A stretch of DNA of 64,000 nt from [Eubacterium] eligens ATCC 27750 (GTDB taxonomy: Bacteria; Bacillota; Clostridia; Lachnospirales; Lachnospiraceae): positions 1 through 64,000 of the forward strand of contig NC_012780.1 of assembly GCF_000146185.1 (NCBI RefSeq), read 5' to 3'. Shown here piece after piece: positions 43,027 to 51,993 of this stretch; the stretch's first letter is position 1, and every line of letters begins with the position of its first letter. The translations under genes were made by a program, and so were the position numbers. The notes under the pieces were generated by a model that was not told the DNA's origin, ran no database searches, and worked only from the letters and a program-made list of their open reading frames with translations.

Positions 43027-44466
43027 CTAAAACAATGATAATTGCTGATATTGCTGGTTCTGATGCTTTATCTCCCAATTCTCCTTTTGGTTGTCACCCA
43101 TAAGACATGCTGTTATATAATTCTCGTTTATTGGAATTTTATACATCATCTTTCCATTACATGTAATAAAATAATGTGCTCTCTTAAGTACTACTCCCAT
43201 CTTCTTTAATGTATCAAAGTCCAGCCTTGCATACTTTCTTGTCTGCACAATTCTCTTGGCAGACTTAGGACCAACTCCCGGAATCCGCAACAACATATCA
43301 TATGATGCGGTCTGTATCTCAACCGGAAATTGTCCCAGATGCCTTACTGCCCAGTCACACTTCGGATCCAGATATTCGTTAAAATTCGGTCTGTTTTCAG
43401 ATAAAAGCTCATCAGCCTGGAATCCATAATACCTTAAAAGCCAGTCTGCCTGATAAAGTCTGTGTTCCCTAAGAAGAGGAATCTCTGCATCCAATTCTGG
43501 TAATGCTGAATCCTCATTAAGTGGTATATATGCCGAATAAAAAACTCTCTTTAAATCATAATTCTGATAAAGATGCTGGGTAGTCCTTATAAGTGTAAGA
43601 TCTGTCTCTGGCGTAGCTCCTATTATCATCTGAGTGCTCTGGCCTGCAGGCGCAAAAGCCCTGTTCATCCCTGTATTTCCAGAAACAGCTGGCAAAGATA
43701 ACCCGGTTCCCGATTCAAGTGCTGTCCTGTTCTTTCCTGATAATGAACCATATCTGCTATTGTTCGCCGAATTAAATATACTTCCTGTAAGATATTTATT
43801 AATACTGCTTCTTTCCATTCTGGCATCCTTGCCCACAGACAGCCTGTTAGCCGCTATAGTGCCTGTTATCTTTTCCATCGGTTCAAGGATATTCTTAAAA
43901 TTCTTGTTCGGTGCAAGCTTAGAAAGACTATCTGATGTCGGCAGTTCAAGATTCACGCTTACCCTGTCAGCAAGATAACCCGCCTTTGATAATAATTCAT
44001 CTGGCGCCCCAGGAATTGCTTTCACATGAATATATCCATTAAATCTATACTTGGTTCTTAAAAGCAGCAAAGTCTCACATATCTTCTCCATCGTATAGGA
44101 CGGATTCTTAAGTACCCCAGAACTTAAAAATAATCCTTCAATATAGTTTCTTTTATAAAATTCAATAACAAGCTGACATAATTCATCCGGTTCAAAAGAT
44201 GCTCTTGGAACATCATTGGAGCACCTGTTCACACAGTACTTACAATCATATACGCAATGATTAGTAAACAAAACCTTAAGAAGAGAAATACATCTGCCAT
44301 CAGCACCAAAACTATGACACACGCCGCATGCCTCACTGTTTCCAAGGAATCCTTTCCTGCCTTTCCTGTCTACTCCACTTGATGTACATGCAACATCATA
44401 TTTAGCTGCATCAGCCAGAATCTCCAGCTTCTCCTTTGTTGTTAAATTACATTTTATTTCGAACAT
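43027..44466 (-). CDS. TIGR03916-type radical SAM DNA modification/repair protein
   Basis: 479 aa. Radical-SAM cluster motif CVYDCKYC near residue 80, preceded by the family's CTSSGVDRKGRKG and CGVCHSFGADGRC; a helix-hairpin-helix near residue 375 (LLRIPGVGPKSAKRIVQTRK) for DNA binding; C-terminal end QQLSLF, a canonical beta-clamp-binding motif. An insertion of about 65 Ser/Asn/Gly-rich residues (about 205-270) interrupts the core. The preferred start, 44466, lies right at the predicted transcription start of a LexA-controlled promoter, so the message may be leaderless; an ATG at 44484 overlaps the -10 box. Reaction unknown. Confidence 0.88.
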   Translation of the reverse strand: MFEIKCNLTTKEKLEILADAAKYDVACTSSGVDRKGRKGFLGNSEACGVCHSFGADGRCISLLKVLFTNHCVYDCKYCVNRCSNDVPRASFEPDELCQLVIEFYKRNYIEGLFLSSGVLKNPSYTMEKICETLLLLRTKYRFNGYIHVKAIPGAPDELLSKAGYLADRVSVNLELPTSDSLSKLAPNKNFKNILEPMEKITGTIAANRLSVGKDARMERSSINKYLTGSIFNSANNSRYGSLSGKNRTALESGTGLSLPAVSGNTGMNRAFAPAGQSTQMIIGATPETDLTLIRTTQHLYQNYDLKRVFYSAYIPLNEDSALPELDAEIPLLREHRLYQADWLLRYYGFQADELLSENRPNFNEYLDPKCDWAVRHLGQFPVEIQTASYDMLLRIPGVGPKSAKRIVQTRKYARLDFDTLKKMGVVLKRAHYFITCNGKMMYKIPINENYITACLMGDNQKENWEIKHQNQQYQQLSLF

Positions 44467-44500
44467 GTGTTCATTATAAAACATTTGTTCGAAAAGTCAA
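44460..44500 (-). promoter_or_regulatory. SOS promoter with two LexA boxes
   Basis: Minus strand: -35 TTGACT (44495-44500), 16-bp spacer, -10 TATAAT (44473-44478). CGAACAAATGTTT (44479-44491) fills the spacer and GAACACATGTTCG (44460-44472) follows the -10. Both fit the Firmicute LexA box CGAAC-N4-GTTYG. Repressor on either would block polymerase. Confidence 0.85.
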
Positions 44501-44520
44501 TATCTAATCGTAAAATATAC

Positions 44521-44554
44521 AAAAAACCCTTTACCAGAATTCTCCAGTAAAGGG
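44521..44554 (-). terminator. terminator after the XRE gene at 44569
   Basis: Minus strand: CCCTTTAC, 12-nt loop, GTAAAGGG, TTTTTT. Confidence 0.8.
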
Positions 44555-44568
44555 CTTATTTCTATACA

Positions 44569-44904
44569 TTATGCATACATTCCTGTCTTTTTTATTACAA
44601 ATGCGTCAACTATTCTTTTTATCGCTTCCAACTCTTCCGTATTGCACATTTTAAGTTCATCTATCAAATCACTGCTTGCTTTGTTGCCTCTCATATGACC
44701 TAAAATCAGATAATCAGGCGTAACATTTAGAATACAGCATATATCAGTAAGCAAAGGTAGACTGCAATTAATTCTTCCTGCTTCAACATTAGATAAAAAT
44801 GCCTGTGAAACACCTAACTGCTTTGCCATATCAATCTGCTTAATATGCATTTCTTTTCTTCTCTGTTTAAGTCTCGGTCCAATATTAACTATCTGTTTCT
44901 CCAT
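44569..44904 (-). CDS. XRE-family transcriptional regulator (111 aa)
   Basis: HTH residues about 8-65 (IGPRLKQRRKEMHIKQIDMA, KQLGVSQAFLSNVEAGRINC) with a short C-terminal helix (LIDELKMCNTEELEAIKRIV). Seven nt downstream of another HTH gene on the same strand, and both are divergent from agrD, so they may regulate quorum sensing. GGAAGTT before the ATG. Confidence 0.85.
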   Translation of the reverse strand: MEKQIVNIGPRLKQRRKEMHIKQIDMAKQLGVSQAFLSNVEAGRINCSLPLLTDICCILNVTPDYLILGHMRGNKASSDLIDELKMCNTEELEAIKRIVDAFVIKKTGMYA

Positions 44905-44911
44905 AACTTCC

Positions 44912-45613
44912 TCACACGAACTGTTTAAGATTATCTATAAACTTTATAATCAAATCCTGTTCCCTGATTTCCATACTGTCATATATGTTATCAAGCATTT
45001 CTATTCTTACATCATATAAATCAAGATACATTGTTGGCAGATATCCATATAACTCATACAATCTTATAAGAACCATTGCATCAGGATATTCTTTGTTATT
45101 CTCAATCTTGCTGTATTTATATCTTGAAATTCCTAAATCTTCAGAAATCATCAGTTGGTCAGTTATGCCGTTAATATCCCTGACACATTTAAGCATAGAG
45201 CCTGTATTTTTTGATGATATATTATCAAATGCTTTAAGAATTCTGATATTTTTCAGAACATTTTCTGTAAAATCATCCAAATGCTGTTCACACAGATATA
45301 ACATATATTCAGTTACAACACCTTTAACATATTCTATTTCTGAAGTATTATTAAATGTAGCAACTTTCCCCTTTAAAATCTGACAATTTACATCTCTTTC
45401 AACATTAACCAATAATTTGTCGATATCCATTCCTATATTGTTTATTTTCTTTAAATCAGTTCCAGTAATCATTGTACGGCCTGTTTCTTTATTTGCATAT
45501 TCATCTCTGGTCATATCCAATTCAGACGCCATCCTCACCTGATCATAATCCAATAACTTTCTAGATATCTTCAATCTTTCACAAAATGCTCTATAACTAT
45601 CTGTATACTCCAT
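44912..45613 (-). CDS. double HTH (XRE-like) regulator, 233 aa
   Basis: Two XRE-like segments: a divergent one at about residues 9-68 (FCERLKISRKLLDYDQVRMA, SELDMTRDEYANKETGRT) and a clearer one at about 143-200 (CVRDINGITDQLMISEDLGI, SRYKYSKIENNKEYPDAMVL). Between them lies a helical linker. A single chain with two such domains could bind a half-site pair without dimerising. Faces away from agrD, sharing its 312-bp control region. Confidence 0.75.
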   Translation of the reverse strand: MEYTDSYRAFCERLKISRKLLDYDQVRMASELDMTRDEYANKETGRTMITGTDLKKINNIGMDIDKLLVNVERDVNCQILKGKVATFNNTSEIEYVKGVVTEYMLYLCEQHLDDFTENVLKNIRILKAFDNISSKNTGSMLKCVRDINGITDQLMISEDLGISRYKYSKIENNKEYPDAMVLIRLYELYGYLPTMYLDLYDVRIEMLDNIYDSMEIREQDLIIKFIDNLKQFV

Positions 45614-45824
45614 AGCAACCCCTATACATTAGTATGATTACTATTAAATTTTAGTATACGCGCGGGTTGCACATGTATAATGTATATTGCGAATTTAATT
45701 ATTAATAATGTGTATATATAATCTTTGATATTTATTGTATATCAGTTATTGTTCTTAATTAGTATTTTTATATATAATAATATTCCTATATATTATAAAA
45801 TATTACATAATTTTATCGTAAAAT
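45614..45824. other. AT-rich control region between the HTH gene and agrD
   Basis: Very AT-rich, with one GC patch (GCGCGGG near 45662). No coding frame. Presumed promoter of the HTH pair on the minus strand, with a TATACT -10 near 45651. Confidence 0.3.
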
Positions 45825-45892
45825 ACATTTAAGACATCAAAATATACAGATGCGACAAATACCATTTAATATTTGAAAATATAGAATATAAT
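45825..45892 (+). promoter_or_regulatory. agrD promoter with LytTR-type direct repeats
   Basis: ACATTTAAG (45825-45833), 12 nt, ACAGATGCG (45846-45854), 32 nt, -10 TATAAT (45887-45892). Each repeat is followed by ACA. The 21-bp period is that of AgrA/LytTR sites. No good -35 box, as expected for an activated promoter. Same geometry as the promoter at 53292-53359. Confidence 0.72.
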
Positions 45893-45925
45893 TAAGTATA
45901 TCAATTATCAAGGAGGTTTTTGCAT

Positions 45926-46075
45926 ATGAAAAAGGTTATTAAATCTACATTAAGCAAGGGTGTAACAGCAGTTCTTAACCGCACACTTACATCAAGTGCT
46001 AATGAATCTTCAAGCTTGGTTTTCAGCCAGCCTGTAGAGCCAGCAGAATTAAAGAAATTCAAGAAGGTTAGATAA
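45926..46075 (+). CDS. agrD: AgrD-like autoinducer peptide precursor
   Basis: 49 aa, too short for the usual cutoffs. AAGGAGG stands 9 nt before the ATG. N-terminal amphipathic helix (MKKVIKSTLSKGVTAVLNRT), a central variable part (ANESSSLVFS) and the conserved C-terminus QPVEPAELKKFKK, like the VEEPKEL tail of clostridial AgrD. There is no Cys. Lining up the tail with the Clostridium perfringens form (ring CLWFT) puts the ring at S30-S34 (SLVFS), a Ser lactone. The stop overlaps the agrB start (TAATG), so the two are translated together. Confidence 0.85.
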   Translation: MKKVIKSTLSKGVTAVLNRTLTSSANESSSLVFSQPVEPAELKKFKKVR

Positions 46076-46653
46076 TGCTTGAGAAATTTTCTAGAAAAAT
46101 TGCTGTATGGTTAATTAAATCAGGCATACTGGAGAATGATAACTCTGAGTTATACGGATATGCAATTCAATATTTATTATTGATTATTATTCCGACTATT
46201 AACTTTTTAGCATACTGTATAGCCACCCACAATAATATAATCGGACTTATTATATTATTTTCATTTCTGCTCATCCGGAAATATAGTGGTGGATATCATT
46301 GTAAATCATCTACAGTATGTCTGATTTTTTCAACCATAGTTTTAATAGCTATGGTTTTTTACGCTAATTTAATGAATTTTTCTCCAGTAATTATTATAAC
46401 AATTATATTATGTGAACTGGAATTAATAATAAAAGGGCCTATAATATCTATTAATCATGATATTTCTGATAAAGAGCGTATTATTTATCGAAAATATTTA
46501 TATGTAATCTTAGCCGTATATGACATTATAATGGCATTATTCATATATTTTAATAAGATTCATCTAGCTTGCAGTATAGCAATTGTTATTATAACCTGTT
46601 CGCTTGCACATATGATATGCATGATTGGAAAAAACAAGGAGGTGTATTATTAA
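46075..46653 (+). CDS. agrB: AgrB-like peptide-processing membrane protease
   Basis: 192-aa integral membrane Cys protease that trims and cyclises AgrD. RKYSGGYHCKSSTVC contains the catalytic His75 and Cys82 at the standard 7-residue spacing; four to six helices flank it (YAIQYLLLIIIPTINFLAYC, VIIITIILCELELII, VILAVYDIIMALFIYF, IAIVIITCSLAHMICM). Family length is normal. Converges with the sensor kinase gene, whose stop lies 23 nt beyond. Confidence 0.92.
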   Translation: MLEKFSRKIAVWLIKSGILENDNSELYGYAIQYLLLIIIPTINFLAYCIATHNNIIGLIILFSFLLIRKYSGGYHCKSSTVCLIFSTIVLIAMVFYANLMNFSPVIIITIILCELELIIKGPIISINHDISDKERIIYRKYLYVILAVYDIIMALFIYFNKIHLACSIAIVIITCSLAHMICMIGKNKEVYY

Positions 46654-46675
46654 TTTAATATACCTCCGCTTTTAT

Positions 46676-47989
46676 TCATTCTTCTTTTTCTATCAAAAGT
46701 ATTATTGATATACTAAATTCTCGGCTATTCTCATCGTAATTTTCAACATGACTTCCATTGTACTTATCAACAACATTATAAATACTTTTCATTCCGTATC
46801 CATGAGAATTTTTATCATCCAATTTTGATGTCACATAATTATTATTTATCTTTTCAGGTTTTATATCACAGGAATTTGTTGTTTTTATAATCAACAAACT
46901 GCCATTCCTTTTAGTTATAAGCTCTATATAGGGTTTTTCTGTAGCAATGCATTTACATGACGCTTCATATGCATTCGATAACATGTTACCAAATAATGCA
47001 ACAATATCTGTTTGCGATAAATATTCCACAGTATCAGGTCTAATATCTACAAGCATATTAATACCATTATCACTACATTTATTCATGTATTGACTGAGAA
47101 GCCCATTTAATACATTACTTTTAGAAAATTTCGTCTTTATTCCTATACTATAATCTTCTATTATCTCTAAAATATATTGTTTTATATTTTCATCCGTTCC
47201 CATATCAAGCATAGCATTAAGGTGTGCCTTTATATCATGTCTTAAAATTTCAAATTTTTCGTTTTTTTCATGCTCCAATTTATAATATTCAGCATCTGCC
47301 CTTTCCTTTGCCAGCTCTAACTTAATTCTTTGATTTTCTGCATTTCTCTCATTAATCTTAATATTAACCAACAATATAAGTATGTCTGATATAACCAATA
47401 CAATCATGCTTATAATCATCCATATTGTTTCCCGCTTCTCTAAATTCCACTTCATGCCAATAGAATAAAATGTCATACAGACAATAAGTGATGAAACTAA
47501 TATTAATAACAGCAATGCCATAGATATATCTATACTTTCAGACATTTTAACAAAACTTTTCTTTTTTATTATTATAATTATCTGCGCAAATAAAAAATAT
47601 AGTATTTTGCATAAACATAAAACAGTTAAAATAATCAGTGTGTTCTGGCTTTTAACATTCTCAATTCCAACAATATATTGTGTCATAAATAAGACCATTA
47701 CTTCTGCCAGTGAAATTAATGAATTAAATAAAACAGCCCAGAAAACCGCAGCCTTTTTATTCACCTTATACAATACTGCAATTAATAATATATACACTAT
47801 ATTATTAACCGTCATTGATATTGCCATATTGTTAGAAAGAAACACCATAAACATTATGGCATGACCAATCATTATAATTAATCCTGTTACCCATTTTTTA
47901 TAACGATGCTCGTACATCTGAGACATGCTCATCCATAAAATTACAGCTTCTATAATATGAGCAAACGCATAGCTTAAAACAATCCCCAT
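46676..47989 (-). CDS. agrC: AgrC-like GHKL sensor histidine kinase
   Basis: 437 aa: about six N-terminal helices (residues 1-210) forming the peptide-sensing part, a coiled linker (NAENQRIKLELAKERADAEY), the phosphorylated His in EILRHDIKAHLNAML (about 253), and a GHKL ATPase (FGNMLSNAYEASCK N-box, NSHGYGMKSIYNVVDKYNG G-box). Domain order and size are those of AgrC/ComD-type quorum-sensing kinases. Its start lies 3 nt after the response-regulator stop. Likely receptor for the AgrD peptide made next door. Confidence 0.88.
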   Translation of the reverse strand: MGIVLSYAFAHIIEAVILWMSMSQMYEHRYKKWVTGLIIMIGHAIMFMVFLSNNMAISMTVNNIVYILLIAVLYKVNKKAAVFWAVLFNSLISLAEVMVLFMTQYIVGIENVKSQNTLIILTVLCLCKILYFLFAQIIIIIKKKSFVKMSESIDISMALLLLILVSSLIVCMTFYSIGMKWNLEKRETIWMIISMIVLVISDILILLVNIKINERNAENQRIKLELAKERADAEYYKLEHEKNEKFEILRHDIKAHLNAMLDMGTDENIKQYILEIIEDYSIGIKTKFSKSNVLNGLLSQYMNKCSDNGINMLVDIRPDTVEYLSQTDIVALFGNMLSNAYEASCKCIATEKPYIELITKRNGSLLIIKTTNSCDIKPEKINNNYVTSKLDDKNSHGYGMKSIYNVVDKYNGSHVENYDENSREFSISIILLIEKEE

Positions 47990-47992
47990 CCC

Positions 47993-48703
47993 CTACTCCT
48001 GTCCTGCAAGGTATAGAAGCAATTTTTGTTTAAACTCACTTTTCCTGTCGCGTGATAACGGAATCTCCTGCTCTATTCCTTTAAGCCTTATGTTATTATT
48101 TGAAAATTGTTCAACTTTCTTAATATTTACTATAATAGATTTATTTACCAGAAAAAACATATCATCATCCAGAAGCTTTTTCCAATAAGCTAAACTCTCT
48201 AAAGTTAAATACTCCTGTTTTTCAGTATACACACATCTTTTCCTTGCAATTGATTCAATATATATTATATCGTCCTGTTCTATAATCACATTGTTTTTGG
48301 ATTCCTTAATCACAATCTTCTTACTTTGTTTCTTATAGCACAGCTCAACTGCTTTCCGCAACCCTCTGCTTATTACATTCTTATCAAGCGGTTTATTAAT
48401 ATACCGAAACACACCTTCATCCATAGCATCATCTAGATAACCCATATAAGATGTAATAATGAAAACAACAATACCCTTATTATTTTTTCTTAAAATTTTG
48501 CTGGCTTCTATACCATTAATGCCCTCCATCTCAACATCAAGAAAAGCTATATCTATAATGTCAGATTCTCTGGCGGCTGCTTCTCCACTAAAATATTCAT
48601 ATATCTTATAATCAGCAATTTTTCTGTCTCTGAAAAAATCCTGCACATATTCCTTCATCCGCTCAACACAGATTTTATCATCATCACATATTAATATATT
48701 CAT
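47993..48703 (-). CDS. agrA: AgrA-like LytTR response regulator
   Basis: 236 aa: receiver (NILICDDDKICVERMKEYV, DIAFLDVEMEGINGIEASKI with the phospho-Asp, INKPLDKNVI) and a LytTR domain from about 130 (NVIIEQDDIIYIESIARKRC, FFLVNKSIIVNIKKVEQFSN, IPLSRDRKSEFKQKLL). Expected to bind 9-bp repeats 21 bp apart; such pairs lie before agrD and before the gene at 53164. Encoded last-but-one in the operon that starts there, so it can reinforce its own synthesis. Confidence 0.9.
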   Translation of the reverse strand: MNILICDDDKICVERMKEYVQDFFRDRKIADYKIYEYFSGEAAARESDIIDIAFLDVEMEGINGIEASKILRKNNKGIVVFIITSYMGYLDDAMDEGVFRYINKPLDKNVISRGLRKAVELCYKKQSKKIVIKESKNNVIIEQDDIIYIESIARKRCVYTEKQEYLTLESLAYWKKLLDDDMFFLVNKSIIVNIKKVEQFSNNNIRLKGIEQEIPLSRDRKSEFKQKLLLYLAGQE

Positions 48704-48743
48704 AAGCTTCTCCTCGTAATTTACGACTTAGGAATATTATACA

Positions 48744-50711
48744 TTATTTTCTTTTGTGCATCCATAGTGCAGATACCAATATACTGACATTCATTACAAC
48801 ATAAGAAATAACAATCCATTTCGCATAATGAATAAAAATATACTGGCGGATATTCAGATTAATGAGTAAATTTTTAAATATATTAATTTTATAGATTCCT
48901 TTTCCAATTTTCTCATATATAAAAGAAAGACTTAAAACTGGTGCATTAATATATGGCATTCCATATAAACTCTTAATTATCATAAATTGTATAATGCATG
49001 TGATAAGCGTAAAACATCCTGTAAATATAACCATTGCCAGATATTTTCTCAACCACCTTTTCTTTCTTCCATATGCAGATGAATTCAAAATATACTCCAT
49101 ACCAGTTTTTTGTTCCAGCATAATATTTTCAACTGTAATTATCACTACAACAATAATAGATACTATAAATATTATGAATTCCCTTAACCTTGCACTCTCA
49201 CCTATAAGCTGCTCATAATTTCTGTCAGATATAATCCATGCTTTCCTGCCGTACACACTATATATATTATCAGCATTTGCCAATTTCTGACTATACTCCA
49301 AGCATGCCGCTGCCTCTTTCAATACATATTGATATTCCCCATACGCATGCATATATTCAGATTCCCACTCAGGATATGTTTCCTTCATACTCTCCTGTGC
49401 TTTCAACTCATCAAGCTTATTTTTCATTTCCCTGACAGCTTCCTGCTTTTCTTCAACATAGCTGCGTATATAACTGCTATCATATCCTCCATGTTCAATA
49501 TACATTTTGTCCATTACTATCTGTGCGTCATTATAATGCATGACATTATTTCTTGAAAAATAACATGTAACAAATATAACCGTAACAATAAGCCACAATC
49601 CATATCCTGAAAATATCAGTTTATGCAATTCTTTACAGATCTGTGGCATTTTCTTAAGAACATGCTGATACGCTTCATTAATTTTTCCTGTTATCTTATC
49701 AATAATTGTTCGTTTTCCATACGGCTTCATGATTATGCATCTGTAATATGCCATACACATTAATAAAACCGTCGTAATAGTAGTTACAAACAATGTTACC
49801 GAAGCTGCTGAAAACACATAATATCTGAACCCCCAATTTATATAAGTTCTTATCATGTCATTAATCTGCAGCAGATTAATAATATTTATAAAATGAAACA
49901 CATTATATCTGCTTTGAATCGAAATATTTCTATATAGAATAATCTCTACTCCTATAAACAATCCCAGACATAATAACGCATTATTTCTCTGTCTGAATGC
50001 CACAAATACAGACCAGATTATAAGTCCAAGCATGATAATCACAATACTCGATATAATTATCAAAATAATAACATACTCAATCTTACTTACCGGATATGTA
50101 AATTTACTGAATTGTTTAATATTCTGAATAGCATTTCCAATATCTCCTGCCCCACCATATATTAACAATGCAAGTATAAATGTTGTAACTGCCATAGATA
50201 CTACCGATATGAATCCGCCAATTATAATTGCAAATATACTGGAAACTGCTATATATTCCCTGCCTTTTGCAGTACTGCAGTTAATAGCCCACATTCCGTT
50301 ATCTCTGTATCTGAACAATTCATATATTATGCCAAGCATGAATACAAATGCTATATAAAATGAGTAATGATATTCTGTAAATGCACTAACAGCCCGGCTC
50401 TCATCAACCGAAACATTTACATTACTTATTCTTTCAAAATCCTCTGATGTTTTTATTATGTTACTGTATGCAAATGTACCCTCCTCCGCAAAAATAGAAA
50501 ATTTCTGTAACTCCTCTGCTTTATTTATTATAGCAGTGACATATCCATTATAACCTGATATATATTCCTCCTGACTTTTTAATGTCCTTTCAGATATATC
50601 ATTTTTACTCAACGGAATATTTTTATAGGCAAATAAACATAAATTAACCAATATACATAATATTAATAACAACCATCTTTTATAAGAAAATACCCTCTTT
50701 AATTCTGCCAT
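48744..50711 (-). CDS. large polytopic membrane protein, ABC-permease-like
   Basis: 655 aa. N-terminal helix (WLLLILCILVNLCLFAYKNI), a ~90-residue outer loop, a group of five helices (120-320), a second half that repeats this plan: helix at about 375, an outer helical loop rich in Glu/Lys (EEKQEAVREMKNKLDELKAQ), then three or four helices. It looks like two ABC-2-type permease halves in one chain, but no ATPase gene is in the operon. Sits between agrA and the anchored protein genes, under the agr-type promoter. Export or immunity for the secreted protein is a guess. Confidence 0.7.
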   Translation of the reverse strand: MAELKRVFSYKRWLLLILCILVNLCLFAYKNIPLSKNDISERTLKSQEEYISGYNGYVTAIINKAEELQKFSIFAEEGTFAYSNIIKTSEDFERISNVNVSVDESRAVSAFTEYHYSFYIAFVFMLGIIYELFRYRDNGMWAINCSTAKGREYIAVSSIFAIIIGGFISVVSMAVTTFILALLIYGGAGDIGNAIQNIKQFSKFTYPVSKIEYVIILIIISSIVIIMLGLIIWSVFVAFRQRNNALLCLGLFIGVEIILYRNISIQSRYNVFHFINIINLLQINDMIRTYINWGFRYYVFSAASVTLFVTTITTVLLMCMAYYRCIIMKPYGKRTIIDKITGKINEAYQHVLKKMPQICKELHKLIFSGYGLWLIVTVIFVTCYFSRNNVMHYNDAQIVMDKMYIEHGGYDSSYIRSYVEEKQEAVREMKNKLDELKAQESMKETYPEWESEYMHAYGEYQYVLKEAAACLEYSQKLANADNIYSVYGRKAWIISDRNYEQLIGESARLREFIIFIVSIIVVVIITVENIMLEQKTGMEYILNSSAYGRKKRWLRKYLAMVIFTGCFTLITCIIQFMIIKSLYGMPYINAPVLSLSFIYEKIGKGIYKINIFKNLLINLNIRQYIFIHYAKWIVISYVVMNVSILVSALWMHKRK

Positions 50712-50731
50712 ATAGCTTCCTCATTTACATC

Positions 50732-51985
50732 CTATTTTTTGAAAGGATTAAATAAAAATATAGTATCATCATATACACTTTCCCATTGAGCGGCATGCTC
50801 TATATCCTTTTTATCTATGTAAAGATATCCGCTAAAGTATTCAGCGCGTTCATCTTTTTTCGGTACACTTCCCCATGCAAACATGCATCTTTCATCACCA
50901 TAATATATATTATTTATTGTATCATCACATTCTATCTCATTGATTTTATTTCCATCCGAATCAATAATAATAATTCTGTATTCTCTTTTTTCTACTGTTC
51001 TTGTCATATTTTGAAATGTTATATTATCCATGTATATATGCTTCCCATCATATGACATACTGCAACGATCATATAAAGAATCCGATTTCATCACAAGCTT
51101 CATAACCTGTTCTTTAGCATCAGCATAATAAAGCCCTTCACCTACAACATAATAAGCAAATATATTCTTTTCCGGTATAAAACAATAATCTGATATGTCA
51201 TCCTCGGCTACTAGTTTTATCTCTTTAGTGTTATAATCATATGAATATAATGCTTTTGTTTTAGATCTCATAGATCTCTTTTCAAGCTGTTCCTGTACCG
51301 CAAAGTATAATTTATCCCCATAGCTTTTCACTAACCCAATTGATATATTATTGCCTGTAACCTCATATATGTTTTCTGAACTTCCATCCTTTAATGACAT
51401 TTTCTTAATTGCTTCAGTGAATTCTCCTTCCATGCCATAATGAGCACATAGATAATAAGCATATACATAATCCCCATGAAATACTAAATGTGTTGAAGAA
51501 TCCTGATCACTAGGAAATATTTCTCCAATATTTTCTACATTATTTCCTGACTTATCCATCCTTGTAAGCACAGACATACCATTCTGTATCTGCATATAAT
51601 ATAAATATCCTTCATGATAATATATATTAGATACTACATAGCTCTGTTTCATCATATTGGCATTACATGTGCTGTTATCATGTGCACAGTCCGGCTTACC
51701 ACACACTGGTACTACCTCTTTTGTCGCATAATCAAAATACATAAGATAAGTCATGTCAGGTGTTATAAAATAATAACCATCCTCCGCAGCTGTAAAATCA
51801 TGTAAAAAATTCGCTTTCCAGTAGCTCTGGGAATCGTCCAACTCATATCCGCTTCCTAAAGAACCATAATCAGGCTGTGCTGAATGCTTTGATACCTTAT
51901 GTGTTCCGAAATACACAGCAATTACTGCCAATATAGCTAATAGTATTCCTGCCGGTATTATTAATTTCTTTGCAACTCTATTCAT
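50732..51985 (-). CDS. membrane-anchored beta-propeller-like protein
   Basis: 417 aa with an N-terminal signal anchor (KLIIPAGILLAILAVIAVYF) and no lipobox Cys. The exterior part has repeating strand pairs with Tyr/Gly (AEDGYYFITPDMTYLMYFDY, EGYLYYMQIQNG, GDYVYAYYL, GDKLYFAVQE, GKHIYMDN) fitting a propeller, and the CGKPDCAHDNSTCNA motif with three Cys that I know from a clostridial family of surface proteins next to ABC transporters. Function unknown. Operon with the permease (21-nt gap). Confidence 0.7.
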   Translation of the reverse strand: MNRVAKKLIIPAGILLAILAVIAVYFGTHKVSKHSAQPDYGSLGSGYELDDSQSYWKANFLHDFTAAEDGYYFITPDMTYLMYFDYATKEVVPVCGKPDCAHDNSTCNANMMKQSYVVSNIYYHEGYLYYMQIQNGMSVLTRMDKSGNNVENIGEIFPSDQDSSTHLVFHGDYVYAYYLCAHYGMEGEFTEAIKKMSLKDGSSENIYEVTGNNISIGLVKSYGDKLYFAVQEQLEKRSMRSKTKALYSYDYNTKEIKLVAEDDISDYCFIPEKNIFAYYVVGEGLYYADAKEQVMKLVMKSDSLYDRCSMSYDGKHIYMDNITFQNMTRTVEKREYRIIIIDSDGNKINEIECDDTINNIYYGDERCMFAWGSVPKKDERAEYFSGYLYIDKKDIEHAAQWESVYDDTIFLFNPFKK

Positions 51986-51993
51986 AAAACCTC

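Noticed and set aside
45650..45670. TATACGCGCG shared by the agr control region and the ECF leader (57834-57843) as a common operator
   Set aside because: Only ten bases in common, with no shared context or spacing.
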